DNA from: Nautilus pompilius
Lineage: Eukaryota > Mollusca > Cephalopoda > Nautilida > Nautilidae
NCBI GenBank assembly: GCA_018389105.1
Contig: JACATO010000059.1
Span: 930,001 to 994,000 of the forward strand
DNA: 64,000 bases
Direction of reading: 5' to 3'
The position numbers and the translations under genes are program-made. Below, piece by piece: positions 37,935-50,700 of this stretch. Under the pieces are notes generated by a model. The model was given only the letters and a program-made list of their open reading frames with translations. It was not told the origin of the DNA and ran no database searches. Position 1 is the first letter of the stretch; the number at the start of each line of letters is the position of its first letter.

Positions 37935-38228
37935 ATGTCTGGATCTTTTAAGAAAAAGCACAAAGAGTTTCCTGTTGAAGTTTATGTAAACAGATTTTCT
38001 AAAGCAACTCAAGAACAAGAGGCTTTCAGTGCGGATCAGAAAGAGAAAGATGCTCACAAATTCAACAGCAAGCTGAACAGCTTTTGTATAGCACATCAGT
38101 ACAACAATGACTTATCATTGTGCTTGTTTAGGGCACCATATATGCTAATGATAGCTCTGGACCAGTCAGATCAGTGTCTATTTCAAACAGATTTCAGAAA
38201 AACTGAATCATCTTCGAATGCTAATGTA
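37935..38228 (+). CDS. Open frame with good donor, unknown; possible exon
   Basis: ATG in good context (GAGAAAATGTCTGG) opens 98 codons up to GTAAGT at 38229, a consensus donor. The peptide begins MSGSFKKKHKEFPVEVYVNR and is basic and hydrophilic for about 50 residues. It resembles no family I know. The last third overlaps the C-terminal end of the - strand hAT fossil, which argues that at least that part is not host coding sequence. It may be a chance frame or part of the same decayed element. Confidence 0.22.
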
Positions 38229-38249
38229 AGTTGTGAACTCAATTTTTGA

Positions 38250-39230
38250 ATTCTATCTGCAATAGGTCCAAAGCTTCAATGCACCATTTAGCTTGAAAAT
38301 AGATTTTGATTTGTTCATCTTAAGACAAGTTTGCATCTTTGGAAGTGTGACAAATTAGTTACTTTTTAAGCTGTTTCATGAAAATCCATAGTTTTTACTC
38401 AAAATATTTCACATCAGCATACATTTCATAAAGTAGTAGTTCTTTTATCCGGAGTTTCATGTTCAGGTTATTCATATATGCTGTGAAATCCACCAAAAAC
38501 ATTAAACTCCAAATCCATGCAGGATCAGGCTGCAAAATCCAACTTTGGTTGAACCATATTCATTGGTATGATACAAAATGTCATCATATTCTACTTCTGT
38601 TTTAGAAAGGAACTGATGAAATTGGTCATAATTCAAGCCATAACTGCAGATAAAATTGACACATGAAGCAACAATATTCATAATGGTTTCCTACTTAACA
38701 GATTTACTGCGAAAACTTTGATGATGAATGAATGATATGTGAGAAATCCAGCATTTATTTTTTTTCATTTTCTCCTCATTATGGAAAGTTATGTGTCCTG
38801 ATTTATTTTCTGCTATGCTTTGTGCTTTATCCATTCCCACTCTTCTCTGCGTTGAAGCATGTTTACCGTTTTACATACCTAGAGAAAAATGTATTGTTAT
38901 TTCCATAGAAATATTGCATCAATTCCGTAAGCAAAATTAAGTGTCCTGTCTGAAATACCAGTTTTCTCCAAGTGCTAACAATTAGCACTTGAAGATTTTG
39001 GCCCTTTTCCTGAGATAGGAATACAAATCCCCACCCTTTTCTTCTGGACACTTTTTTTTGTTAATTTTATTGTGCATTTCTTAATGAATTCCTTATCTGT
39101 AAATGGCTTTTTATCATTAACAATCAACTTAGTTTCATGTAACTGGCTCAGAAAGTTTAGGTTTTCCAACATTGGCCAACCCAGGAACATCTATCTAACC
39201 ATCTTCCTGGAAAGAGATACAGGAAATTTG
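38250..39230 (-). pseudogene. hAT-type transposase fossil, GTF2IRD2-like
   Basis: On the - strand, right to left: about 39190-39060 encodes KPFTDKEFIKKC, like the KPFTEGEFIKQC segment of the domesticated hAT transposase in GTF2IRD2-type proteins. About 38690-38560 gives VNFICSYGLNYDQFHQFL and YDDILYHTN, matching 'VNFIR..GLNHRQF..FL' and 'YGDVMYHTNVRWLS'. About 38500-38400 gives FLVDFTAYMNNLNMKL, matching 'FLVDITEHLNTLNLQL'. The reading frame changes repeatedly. The zinc-finger N-terminus and the C-terminal dimerisation region are not clear. Confidence 0.8.
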
Positions 39231-42200
39231 TCTTCCAGAAGTCTCATCATCATCTTTTATCACTAATTGCAAGAATAATCAGAAACATTAAGAGGACAGT
39301 TAACTACATTGCTACTATATAGGCATCACCATTGAACTATATTCATATCAAACTAGTGCCTTCAATTTTGAAAAATATTTACAGGTGTAAAGGTTGCACT
39401 GAAAATGATTGGTAATTTCATGATTTTTGGAAGGTGTGCAAATTTCAAAAGGATTTTAAGTGGGAAAGTGGTCTTGTTTGTATAATTTTATCGTACTTGA
39501 TATATGGTTTGATTTACAGAACTTAACTCAAACAAAGAAGTGACTTAGTCAACTAACTAGATTCTTTTTTCCTTTGTGTGTATGGCAGCAGATAACCCAA
39601 TAAGTAAAGAAGAGTATGCATAAAGGAATACATATATATAATTTGATGTTAAATGCTTAAAAATACAATTAGTAATACACAGTGAGAGAACAGTTCTTAG
39701 ATAACAAAATTAACTTGCAAATTTGACAGCAGTTTGACTGCAAACTGATGTTTATTGCGCGATACAGAAATTGTATCACATGTATAATGCTGATCTCTGG
39801 AGAGAAAGGAAAGAAAAGGATGAAATATAGATACAAATACAACAACCACAATATGTTTTTGCACTCAAAAGGTAGACTACTACAGGCAATGAGGATCTGA
39901 CATTTCATGTTCATTAAAGAAATTTAAAGAAGCTTAATTAAGAGTGACAATTAAAAAAAATTTTTTTTTCTGATATATGTATCAAATGGAGAACACTAAT
40001 TCTTAGGTGGGACAATACCTTCTTCCAAGCACCCACTCGCTGATTGGTGCCTCTGCACTAAACAGGTTGGCAAGAAGCAAAAGTTAATTTTAAAAAAAAA
40101 TCAACTACTTACTAAAACAAACATGCTTAATCACAAGAGTTTGCTGAAACAGCATAATAATTTGATAAAATAATTTGAAGATTAGAGCCTAACTTATGCC
40201 AACTTACCTAACTGTTAGTTGTCAAAAAATGGAGAACCTAACTGAGAAACATAAACAAAAACAAGACTCTGGTAGAGTAGCTTTGACTGCTTGTATAATA
40301 TTTATCCAATCACACTGAACCTCTGGTGTCATGGTTTGAAACATCTTGGGTAGGTACGGTCTGTTTGGCTTCTGCAGGTATTGTAACTGTGTTGCATCTG
40401 GCTTTTTATTTGTCAGTTTACATGAGTCATCACATAAACCAGTTTTGTCAATTTGGATGTGAGCTTTGTCTCTTACCATGGATGCTACTGCCAGACCATT
40501 TTCTGTATTTAATTCCTTTTGCATTGCAGCCAAGATTCAACCCAGGGACTATAAAATGGGGACCCTGATCTAGAATATAATGAAAAATTACAGAATATTC
40601 TGGTTGATGTAAATTGTTTGTTGCAGATAACACATATTCATATTTAAAATGTCATGCCCCATGTATTTGGTGCTAGTTTTACACATTTCTCTATATGAAC
40701 AGAGAAGGAAGTTTTATTGTTGGACAGTAGTTGTGCATCTAGACTAAGGCTTTATCTCTAATATAAAACCAAACATTTAAAATTACTGAGTGGATCCAAT
40801 TGATTGCTTCTTTCTGACTACCATACTATATAAACTGTATAGATAGTCTGGTAGCTACACTGAATTAGACTGACATATGCATAGTATTATATTAGTCTAC
40901 ACAGAAACACTTTCAATGATGTTAAACAACACCAGATTTTTTCATAAACAAAATTCTTGCAAAACTACTGAATAATTTAAAATGCATCTCAACTAAAACT
41001 ATTTAATGAAAAAAATATTGATATTTTGAAAAGCAATAGAAGATTTAATAAAGACATTTGGTTATTTTATGTTTGTTATACAGCATTTTGTAAATGGCAT
41101 AAAAAGATTATAAGCTGGCTTTTGAAAACAGCATCATTGTGAAGTGCATGGCGTTAGATGCATCAACAGAATGAAAATGTTTTTAGAAGTTTTATTGTGA
41201 TGTTGTACACCCAATACTGATTAGTCTCCATTGCTCAATCTGTGTTATTCTTTGCCACTCCTGTTTGCCAGATCAGGAATGTTCTGGACAGGTTGATTTT
41301 TTTAACACTATGCCCAGCTTCATCTCAAAGATACTGTGTTGATGAGTATTGGTCTAGTAGCTAGCTGTTTGCATTTAGGGTACAGGCACAATAACAAGAC
41401 CAAGTTTTTCCATTATAGCCCAGGCTATGATGGACTCACCACTGCCACAAGAAATGATCTTGAGTTAACCATTACTACTGATTAATAATTTTAAATCTGA
41501 GTGGTAAACTGATTTAATAAAGCTATTAACTTTGTGCCTTCTGTCACCAAACCTCTCTCTCTCTCTCTCTAGAGGTTCTTAGATCATTGGCATTGGTAAA
41601 GTGATTATGTCACATTTTAAAACTAATGGTCCCCATCATCTTCAGGGGAATCATGCCCATTATGTGCCCTGTCAACAAAAAAGTTGTGAACACAAGTGTT
41701 TAGCAGCAAGACAACTGACTATAGACTGGTACATGCCAGATCGTCTTCCTGTGTTTCTGTATGTAAGACTAGATTTTTTCCATTAATTATCTGCTGTCTG
41801 TGGACTTCTGAGTAGTGTCCCTATACCATATCTGTACACAACAGTTTTGGATGTGCAGGACTCTGAATTTAAACTGCTTGGTTAATGTATAAATCATGAT
41901 GTCAAAGGTCATTTTGAGGACATTCCAACATAGAGTGTGTGGTCTCAGGACTACTCATTATAGAGAGATCTCTGAATTTGTAAATGTATTTAGTTTAGAA
42001 AACGTGGTGAGTATAAAGAAATGGTGGAAGACAAAGAGACACCATTGGGGAATCTATTTGAGAAAATATCTTTTTACATGAATCCTTCGTCTTTAATACA
42101 TTTTTAAAAAGATGGAATCTGTTCTTTAGCTTAAGTTATGTTAAAAGGCCAGTTATGTTTTTTTATTGGGTCAGGTGGGATGCTATAAAGAGAGTGAGGG

Positions 42201-44449
42201 AGGGTCAGTCATCATCTTGGTAGTAAGATTACATACTTTAAAACAGGCTTTTATTCAATCAATAAATGCAATGTAAATGTCTGGCAGAGATGGACTTCAT
42301 TATGTCTCTGCTAAGTCAGTATTCATCACATCAGTCATTATGAGCATGCAATCTTCAGGCTGCTATCCTTCTAATTACAGATTAATTTTTAAAACAAAAG
42401 CTCCCATTTTTCTTATTGGTCTGAAAAGGCCTTTCATTTTGTCTCGATGTTGTTTAATCTCTTGAAGTTGTTAAACACCCATATTGAGTTTATCATCACC
42501 TTCCTTGGCCCATACTTGCTAAAATTGGAACAAATTTTATGTGAAGTGACAGAGAAGCTTAACTATTGCTTTAGTGTTTAATATGTTCTACATGCCTTCT
42601 CTCCTCTCTCTCTGTGTGTTGACCATTCATTCACAAACAGCAGAGAAAAATGAATATTCAAGTGTTGTTGAAGCTACCTGATAAATTAAATTGGAGATAC
42701 AAAATTCCATCAACTGTTGATGGAAAGTTATTAAAAAAAATTGATTGGATTGAGATTTGCGCATAAGATAATTTATTTGTTGTTTGGCAGGGTTCCCAGA
42801 TTGGCTGGGCTGAGCTGACTTGAGAGAGATTAAGGTCCCCATCACTGGGCCACAGTTGGCCAGCAGATACTTGACTTGGCTGGCTGCTTGCCAACTTTAG
42901 TTTCCCTTTTTGATGGACCAGTTACTGCCAAGATTGAGAGACCAGCTTGGGTGGGGGATCCTTCCTGCTTGTGTAGTAGAAGTTTTGGGTTCAGAGATGA
43001 AGGAGAAGGATTTTGATTTTTTTGTTTTGTAGAAGTACTTAAAAAAGGGAAGTTGTTGAGAACTAACTGAATTATTAAACATGGCTGTCTGGTCAATAGT
43101 GGTAATCGTTCATCCTACTTTATCAATAAATTTCTTGCATCTCCAAAAGTAAAGTACATTGCTTGTTTGTGTGTGTTTGTCTTTTTCTTTGAAAAAGAAT
43201 ATTAATTTCAGGGAAGGCATTGCTTTGCTGAACTGCATTAAACAGTCCTCAGGAAGGTATTATTTCTCTCCACCAACAATAGTTTGGTTAGGGGAGAGCA
43301 CTGCTAATTTATTTATAAAACATGGCTCTTAGACTCCACTTCAGATAACTATCTCCTTGATCAAACACATTATTTATCTGAAGATTGTTATTTTAATTAT
43401 TTCTGTCTTATTTGAGTTTGTTCACTTGAGGATTGACTATCCTGTTTTACATTTAGCTTCCCCCTTTCCTCTCTTTAATTTTAAAGGCTTGGTGGCTAGT
43501 ATTATGGACTCACCAGTAAAATAACTAACCAGACATAAAGTAGGATATTTTAATTAAAAACTTTTGTGGCAATAATAAACTTTTTTTTTTTTGTAGCAAA
43601 TTTCACTCAACCATCAATCAAAGTTTGGACAAAACTAGTCAGAGAAACATGTGTACAAATCTGAAAGTGTAGGTCACGTAATGTTTTCATATCTCTTCTT
43701 TAATATGCTTTAATATTGCTTACTGTAGCCTGAAAATGGTTTATAGGCTTTACCTTTCTTAGTGGTTCATGCAACTTATAAATTATTAAGAAGGGATGTT
43801 TTAAAAAATAGAAATGAAGTTTATTTACAGCTGGAAGCCTCACTCTGGAGTCCATTAATTTCAGATGGACTATAGCCTATCAGATGGCTAATAATGGTTT
43901 TGGTTATCTACATAAGTTAGGAAATCATTAAAGAATAGTTTGTTCCTAATTTATCTCTGTTCTGAGCTGCTTCCCTCTAAATACAATGGTTGCTAATTGC
44001 TCAGTTGAATGTTTCAATAACCTTTTATATAGGAGTGATGGCTATGTTGCTGTCAAGATGGCCAGATCTCCCAGGTTACCTTAGCCTGCCTTACTAACTG
44101 GTGAAAAAGGAAGTTGGCCGACTGTGGCCTTTGAGAAACTTTATCAGTTATCTACTAAAGAGGATAATCCAGAGAAAACCTGACTGCTGTTATATTAAAA
44201 TGTATCATTGACAATGCTCTTGTTCCACTCCTTTTGACTAAATTTGTATAATATCAGCTTTGGAAGAGAGGCTGTGCTCTTTGATTATCTTTCTATTGAA
44301 AAGATGCATTTAGTACCTTAAATAGTAATGTTTGAACAGAATCTCTGCTACACACACACAACACAAACAAAAGCAAATAACTTACTTTCATTTTCTTTTT
44401 GTCTATGACCTTTGAGAAATTCCAAAAATTCTTTTTTTTTAAAGATATA
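39231..44449. other. No supported gene; AT-rich with short unexplained islands
   Basis: An A8/T9 palindrome lies at 39953-39969. A decayed coding-looking stretch on the - strand (40222-40533, with a continuation in another frame to 40633) may be a retrocopy or repeat fragment of unknown origin. Open frames at 41601-41786 and 41896-42081 (+) and 42627-43096 (-) are unassigned. The last is compositionally biased. A (CT)n run lies at 41553-41570. Confidence 0.45.
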
Positions 44450-44680
44450 CACTAATACTCAAAAGTTTCGGTAACCAAAGTAATTAAGTTTAGTGAATGT
44501 GTAATCTATTAATTAGCATAAGTATAATTGAAACAGTTAAAATGTATTTTTAGTAATGTATTTAACAAGCTGAAAATGGTTATCTTTTGTACTTCTATTT
44601 ATTTCACTCCATATCATTTCAATGTGATTTGTGCAGCGATTGTTGTGGCCATTCCATGACAGTGTGCTGTCCTGTTGGGT

Positions 44681-44717
<37 letters not shown>

Positions 44718-44930
44718 CTAAGTAATTTTGGCAAAGCTCAGGGGTGTTTTTGGTTATTGTCTTTCTATGAGATAAATTGTCAACTAACCGAATGTAAACC
44801 CGGTGGAATATATTGTGATAACATTTGTTGTTGTTTTTTAAGAATATTCTCAGTTTTATGAAGATCACTGTAATCAGAAAAACCACTTCAGACCATTGTT
44901 TTCAATTTTTGTTTTTGCTTAACAGTTGGC
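44450..44930 (-). pseudogene. Tc1-type transposase fossil (b)
   Basis: The - strand frame 44734-44537 contains DSTLSWNGHNNRCTNHIEMI followed by WSEINRSTK. It aligns with the Tc1 signature '[23 protein letters not shown]', keeping the Trp, Asn, Ile-Glu and Trp-Ser-Glu positions. Upstream sequence on the same strand to about 44900 looks related but is interrupted by a (TG)n expansion. ACTCAAAAGTTTCGGTAACC at about 44456-44476 may be the terminal inverted repeat, but no partner was identified. Confidence 0.72.
44686..44716. repeat. (TG)n microsatellite
   Basis: About 15 TG units inside the Tc1 fossil. Confidence 0.95.
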
Positions 44931-45016
44931 ACAATGCAATCTTTTAGCATGCTCACCCACAAAATATTTGGTAGAAACTTATTCTGGGGGAAGTCCTGTT
45001 CTCATCTTGAAGTTAA

Positions 45017-45223
45017 CCCTTTGAACACATTATCCCAATATTTTTGGCTGACCCAACATTACTCTGTCTCATAAGCTCAATATATTGTGTTGTGAGCACA
45101 TGGCCATGTCTATTTATAATCTTCAAAGCAAGGAAACCAGTCAGTGATCACCTTGCGAATGCTGGTGTTTGAGAAAGTTTAAGCAGGGTAATGATAAGGT
45201 CAGGCCATCAAGGTTCAAAGGGT
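45017..45223. mobile_element. piggyBac-like MITE, about 207 bp
   Basis: TTAA at 45013-45016 and TTAA at 45224-45227 flank the element. The inside ends are CCCTTTGAAC and, on the complement, a perfect CCCTTTGAACC after one base. Short TTAA-flanked elements starting CCC are typical non-autonomous piggyBac derivatives. It has no coding capacity. It sits next to or inside the Tc1 fossil (b). Confidence 0.6.
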
Positions 45224-46129
45224 TTAAAAAAATCTGAATACTTATAAACATTTATGTAATTAATCACAACTTTCACTGTATTTCTTAAATTTAAAATTGT
45301 ATTGGTTTGTCATATGTATTTTAACAGCCTTCACCCCTGTTGTAGGACCAAAACTAGTGATATATATATATATATCTTAGTGTTACAGGCAGCATCAGAT
45401 ATATCTACATCATCTACAGAACAGTGTCTCAGTGCATCACTGACTAGGAGATGTGGTGCTTATCCATTTATCATCATTGTTGTCAGGAGGCTGAGATTGG
45501 GAAGCATGAGTTGTAGGAGGCCATACATTGGGACAATCCTGACTAAACAACAACATTGTCTTTCTGTATTTTGTGGAGATGTATATTCAGATCAATAATG
45601 ATATTAAGGATCATTTGAAAAACCAAGCAGACTTGCAAAATACAGAAGGTGGGGAATAGAGGCCTGAATAAAAAGAAATACCAGTACATAACTTAAAAAA
45701 AAAAAAAATTGAATGATGTATAAAAAATTATGAAATTCTAGTATACGCTTTTGCTATTTTCTATGGATAGTTCATAGTTGTCATGGAATTATACCAGGTC
45801 TGTACTATTTTACGATAGTTAAGAATCGGCTTCAGATGGAATTTGAAATTTCATACAGTACAATAAAAGAGCACAATCCCCTTATTGAACTTGGCTGATA
45901 AGTCATAGATTTTTTCTGATATAAATTGTGATAAACTGGGAGTAAGATGAAAAAAAATATATGTATGTACATGCTTTTCTATAATAATTTGGTCACCTGC
46001 TGTTATCAAAGTATGTTTGTTGCTGAAAATAACAAATAAATGAAGTCATATATTGAAATTCTTTTTACTATTTATTAGTCAAGCCACCTTTTGAGAACAA
46101 TAAGCCTTTATTTTGTTTAGTTTTAAATT

Positions 46130-46720
46130 AATGATATTTTATATCATTCGGGTTTTTCAATATCTATGTGAGAGCTTCCTTTTTATCCCCATCATATCTG
46201 TGGGACTTGGATGGGTTGCTTTTAGCTGATGATCCAGACTGTGGTGTGGTTACAAGAGGTGTCACCTATGGTGCAAACTTCCTGACAAAAATGAGCATTG
46301 AATCACAGTATGCTGTGTTGATACATTGATAGGAGATATCTTTAAAATTTCAGTGTACCTGGATGAATTTAGACATCCTTTAATAAACACCAATTTTGTT
46401 TTTTCATCATGCCAGATTGCATCCCATACCATGACACCCTGCCTCCATCCATATTTGGCTGTAAAGTGAAAACATTGGGTTTGAAGGTCGTTACTAGGTT
46501 TTTGCCAAAGGTCAACCTTTTCATATGGGAATTATTGAAACTGGGACTTATTGAAGCAGAGTGTTACTTAAATATCTTGTCTGACATGTCTTCTGGCCAA
46601 CCCGTTTGAAGCATTTTATTCTTATCTGACAGGATCTTGCTGTAGCAATGACGTTTAAAATAATATTAGCTGCAGTTCCATAAGTAAGGTCCGGATCTTT
46701 GTCAAACATTCTGACCCTGG
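46130..46720 (-). pseudogene. Tc1-type transposase fossil (c)
   Basis: The complement of 46339-46437 reads VMVWDAIWHDEKTKLVF followed by IKGCLNSSRYTEIL, closely matching the conserved Tc1 stretch 'VMVWGGIS..GKTPLVFIEGNLNSQRYIDEIL' after the first catalytic Asp. Sequence to the right (to about 46720) should hold the DNA-binding half and is more decayed. The Asp/Glu end to the left (to about 46130) is not clear. No terminal repeats were found. Confidence 0.75.
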
Positions 46721-46871
46721 CCACTCACTGAATGGCCTATAATAATACAACATTAGGTAAATGAGAAAGTTGTGGGCCTTTTTATGCATTTAACATTATA
46801 CATGATATATGTAAATTTTGTCTGATATTTATTTATGGAGAGGAGATGGCTAAAACTAATATGACAAGATG

Positions 46872-46899
46872 CTCTCTCTCTCTCTCTCTCTCTCTCTCT
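46872..46899. repeat. (CT)n microsatellite
   Basis: 14 CT units. Confidence 0.95.
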
Positions 46900-47179
46900 A
46901 GTGACATCAATCTTAGTCTTTTAAAATATTGAACTATTGATATTTAAATTGTGAATGTACAGATACCAGGATATTTTTAATGAAATTAAATGAATACTAC
47001 TAGTGATTGGATATATCTCTCCCATACTATGGACTTTTTATTACAAGAAAATATATATGTACATATTTTTCAATATAAAATAGTTTTTAAGTCGTTACTG
47101 GTCATATGATAAGAGTTATCTCCCTGCAACAAAAATAAACTATCTATTTAACTGTTTTGCTGTAAGTTTTCTCCATGAC

Positions 47180-47210
<31 letters not shown>

Positions 47211-47249
47211 TATTATTATTATATTATTATTATTATTATTATTATTATA
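47180..47249. repeat. (ATT)n microsatellite with interruptions
   Basis: About 22 ATT units with two AT slips. Confidence 0.95.
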
Positions 47250-47717
47250 GTAAACCGATCAAAAAATACCCTTTTATCATGTTTTGGTATGGGTCAAGTT
47301 AAGTTATGTAATAAAAAATTGCTATTAATGAATCGAAGTGGCCATTTTGGCAGTCAACAGTGCTGGATCTACACAGTCCTAATGATGTTATCGAGGCCAT
47401 AATGTGCGGCCTGCAGGAGAAAACAGCCAAATGAATTTAATATTGATTTTATGAAAATACTGAGAATTATTGTCTTTCTGTAGTCTTCTATTTTGGTTTC
47501 TTGAAATTGTGTATGTTTTAATTTTTCTCCCTTTTTTTTTGGAGAAATTTGTTTAATAGTTTCAAATATTTTGCCATAAGCATGAACCTGAAAGAATGTA
47601 AGGCACACTATATAGTTGTTTTTTACATTAGGGACATATACAGGCACCACACTTGTAGAATTGGAATTTTAATATTATATATCTTTGAAAGATGTGTATG
47701 ATGTTCCTTTTCCTCAG

Positions 47718-47762
47718 ATTAGTTTAGTGAATACCAGATGACATGCAGTGTTTAGATTACAG
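47718..47762 (+). ncRNA. Candidate non-coding or poison exon, 45 nt
   Basis: The acceptor ATGTTCCTTTTCCTCAG and the donor TTACAG|GTAAGT are among the best splice sites in the window and bracket only 45 nt. All three frames contain a stop (TGA, TAG, TAG). If spliced in, it would be an untranslated exon or a poison exon that triggers decay. A chance pairing of good sites cannot be excluded. Confidence 0.3.
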
Positions 47763-50700
47763 GTAAGTAGGAATCCTTGTGTTATTACTTTAGCTGAAAG
47801 TAGCCTGTAGGCAGAAGAAACAAGCCAATCATTGTAGCAGACAGCCCTTAGTCAAGCAGTTTGCATAACTGATAGAATTCCTGTTCTGTTTACATAATTA
47901 AAACCCCCCCCCCTTTTTTTTCACTTTTGAAGTTATTAGATGCTATTAATAAAACTTCTTTTGCTGAACTCTCATAACCAAAATGAGACAATAACATATG
48001 TAGATATGTATGTATGTATTCTCACAAAGTTATGGGGCAAACTCAAAATCTTTTGCAATGAAAAAAAATAGAAAATGACAAAATATGATATTTTTAAAAA
48101 ATAAATTGTAAAATTGTTCATTTGAAAAAAGATACGGAAATTATTGCCCAAAACGTTTTTCGATTGGATGAGCAGTTAACTGTTAATGTGCTTACTGAAT
48201 TATGCCATATTATCCAATCAATAACATATGGATACTCACCAATACATTCTATCTGTTCTTCTCAATCCTAATTATATATATATATATATATAAATACCCC
48301 TAACAAATCCTCTACCTCATGTCAAACGCTTCCTGTAAAGTTACGCAAGTTGTACACAGCCAGAAGTTTTCAGAAGAAAATAGTGTTAATATGGCCATGC
48401 ACAGGAAATGCAGTGTCAGTGAGAAATGTATACATTATGAATTATGAAGAAAACCTAGGTAAATCACAGATGCAAAGATAGATGGATTAATGTTGAGGAT
48501 AAGTTGGTGGAATATCTGCTAACCAAATGCACTGTGTGTCAGAGACTTAGCATTGTAAGCTGAGACTAAAGGCCAAACAAATTGTAACTGATAATTGCTG
48601 TCTTTATATTTCTCTCTATCCTTCTTTTGCTGGTGTACAGTATTCACCATAGCAATTTCTCTGAGATGTGTATGACATTATCCAATCAGAGGAATTCTGA
48701 GCATGTTCACCTCTGCGTTGGCTTAGATGCGAACCCAAAGAGTCAAGAAAACTTGAAACTGAGCTGTCTGTATATATTTATTCATACTATCAAAAAGAAA
48801 TTATGAATTGAATTTCTGAATTTGAGTGTGCTGTAATATTTTAAAATCAAATAAGTGTAAAAGATAGATAAAACTAACACATTTTGCTTTTTAAAGTAGA
48901 GGATTCAATACAGCTCAAATGATGCAGGATCATGTGATGATGATCACTGATGTCATGCAATGACTAAAAATAGATGCTGGGATTTTAATACCAGAACCAA
49001 TGATAATGTTCGCAGTTTGTTTTAAATGTCTTTCTATCATTACAGACCTATTAAAAAACTATTTAACATCCATTTTATCTGGAAGATCATCCAACAGAGT
49101 AGTTGAATGATATGTACAAACAGTTCAGAAATATTCATGAGCTTGCAGACAGCAGTGCCATATGAGTGTTATGTAGAATTTGACATGTTTTTTCCATCTG
49201 GTTAAAAGTTTGGCTAACTACTGTAGCTGATTTAACCTTGTCTCCAAATTGACTTATCTATGAATAAAGGGAAGAATAATTTAATTTAATTTATACTCTG
49301 CATCAACTTTTATTAATGTATTTTTTGGATTATATGTTAAACAACTGGGAGAGATGCTTTAAACAGTTAGGCTTGAGAAAAATTCAGACAGGGCAGAAAT
49401 TTGTCAGTCGATTTGCTTTAAGATAAAAAAATTTTTTTAAAAAATTGCATGTTGAAAGTCAGTCAAATGGAAGCCTAACGTTCTGGATGTCTGTTTTAGT
49501 TTTAATAATAATCTAACTGCTTCCAGTCAGAGAATTTACTCATTAAATCTTCGGATTACAGTGGTGATTAATTCTTATAAATTCTTTTTTTTTGTTTCAG
49601 AGCTACTAATTATTATGATTCTGTCAACATTATTATGAACCTTTGTTTTCATCTCAGCTAAATGGTTTACTGTAAATATTTGGCAATAACCTCTTTCCTC
49701 CAGTCTCCAAGTGTCTGCGACTAAGTAAAAACCCTGTGTCAGGATTGCAGATCCATTTGTTTAAAACATCACTCATAAAAAACAAACTGTCAAGGATACC
49801 GGTGTTCATTATTGATTAATGCAGTTGCAGTTTCACATCTGGTAGGAATCTTTAGCGATTTATTTTGAATAAATGAGTTTTGATAACGTAAGTTTACTTT
49901 GTTGGGAGGGAGGCTTTCTGTGTTTGTCTGTTCTGATCGCTGCATCTGTAGATTTTTGAATGAGATTCTTTCCTAAGCTGTCTGTACTGATTTGCTTTTT
50001 TTTATCAAAAAAAAACAAAAAAAAACGTAAAATATTTTAAAGTCTTTCGAAAATCACCAACATATTCTCTAAAATCTTTACAACTAGGCTTGTAGCAATT
50101 ACTCTTGCTCCCTGACCCAACGTTATGTGTCCCTGTATACTCCACAAGAACCCCGTAACTATAGCTCGTGCTTGCTCTCTGATCCTGGCTTCTACTGCTT
50201 GAGAAACTGTTTGTCCAAAAATAGATGGATAAATAAAGGTATCTGATAATTTTAAAGAACAAGATTGATTGATTGATTGATTGATTGATTTTGCTCAACA
50301 AAATTACTGAACACAAAACAGTATTCCGGTAACCAGAAATGACTTTATCTGCCTTTCCTTAGGAATTGCTTTTTTATTTTTATCTGAAGGTACATGCTTG
50401 GTATCATCCATTAAACATGCAGGCAGCTTTACCTGAAATCATTATCATCAACTTTGTAGTGATACCGTTACCTGACATCTGTTAATTTGTAAAAAGAATG
50501 AATACAGAAAGAATAGTTTTGAGTACTTATCTCCCTTTATATACTTCTAAACTTTAAAAGTTTCTGGTTGGTGTTGCTGAGTGGTTTTTGATGGCTAATA
50601 AACTAAAAGAAATCTAAGTTTCCATAGACTAAAAGCAAACAAATCAATCAGCCATTTGAGAGTGAAGGAAATTCTTGGAGCTCATATAGATTTGAGAGAT

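Noticed and set aside
40222-40633. - strand frames that together look like a decayed gene with a possible PH-domain-like end (CDWINIIQAVKATL)
   Set aside because: The similarity is too weak and the pieces are in different frames. It could be a retrocopy or repeat, but I cannot support any name.
41896-42081. + strand frame with GTGAGT inside it
   Set aside because: There is no acceptor of quality and no protein-like conservation. It may be a fragment of an old transposon but no motif could be fixed.
42627-43096. Overlapping - strand frames rich in Ser, Gln and Pro
   Set aside because: Biased composition and overlap of several frames indicate a repeat-like GC-richer segment rather than a gene.
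44631-44861. + strand frame with a Cys-Val repeat
   Set aside because: It is a translation of the (TG)n microsatellite plus the antisense of the Tc1 fossil.
47175-47402. + strand frame starting with poly-Leu/Ile
   Set aside because: It is a translation of the (ATT)n microsatellite.
49602-49662. Strong acceptor followed by a short open frame ending in TAA
   Set aside because: There is no donor or nearby polyadenylation signal, and such short frames after T-rich acceptors are common in this sequence.
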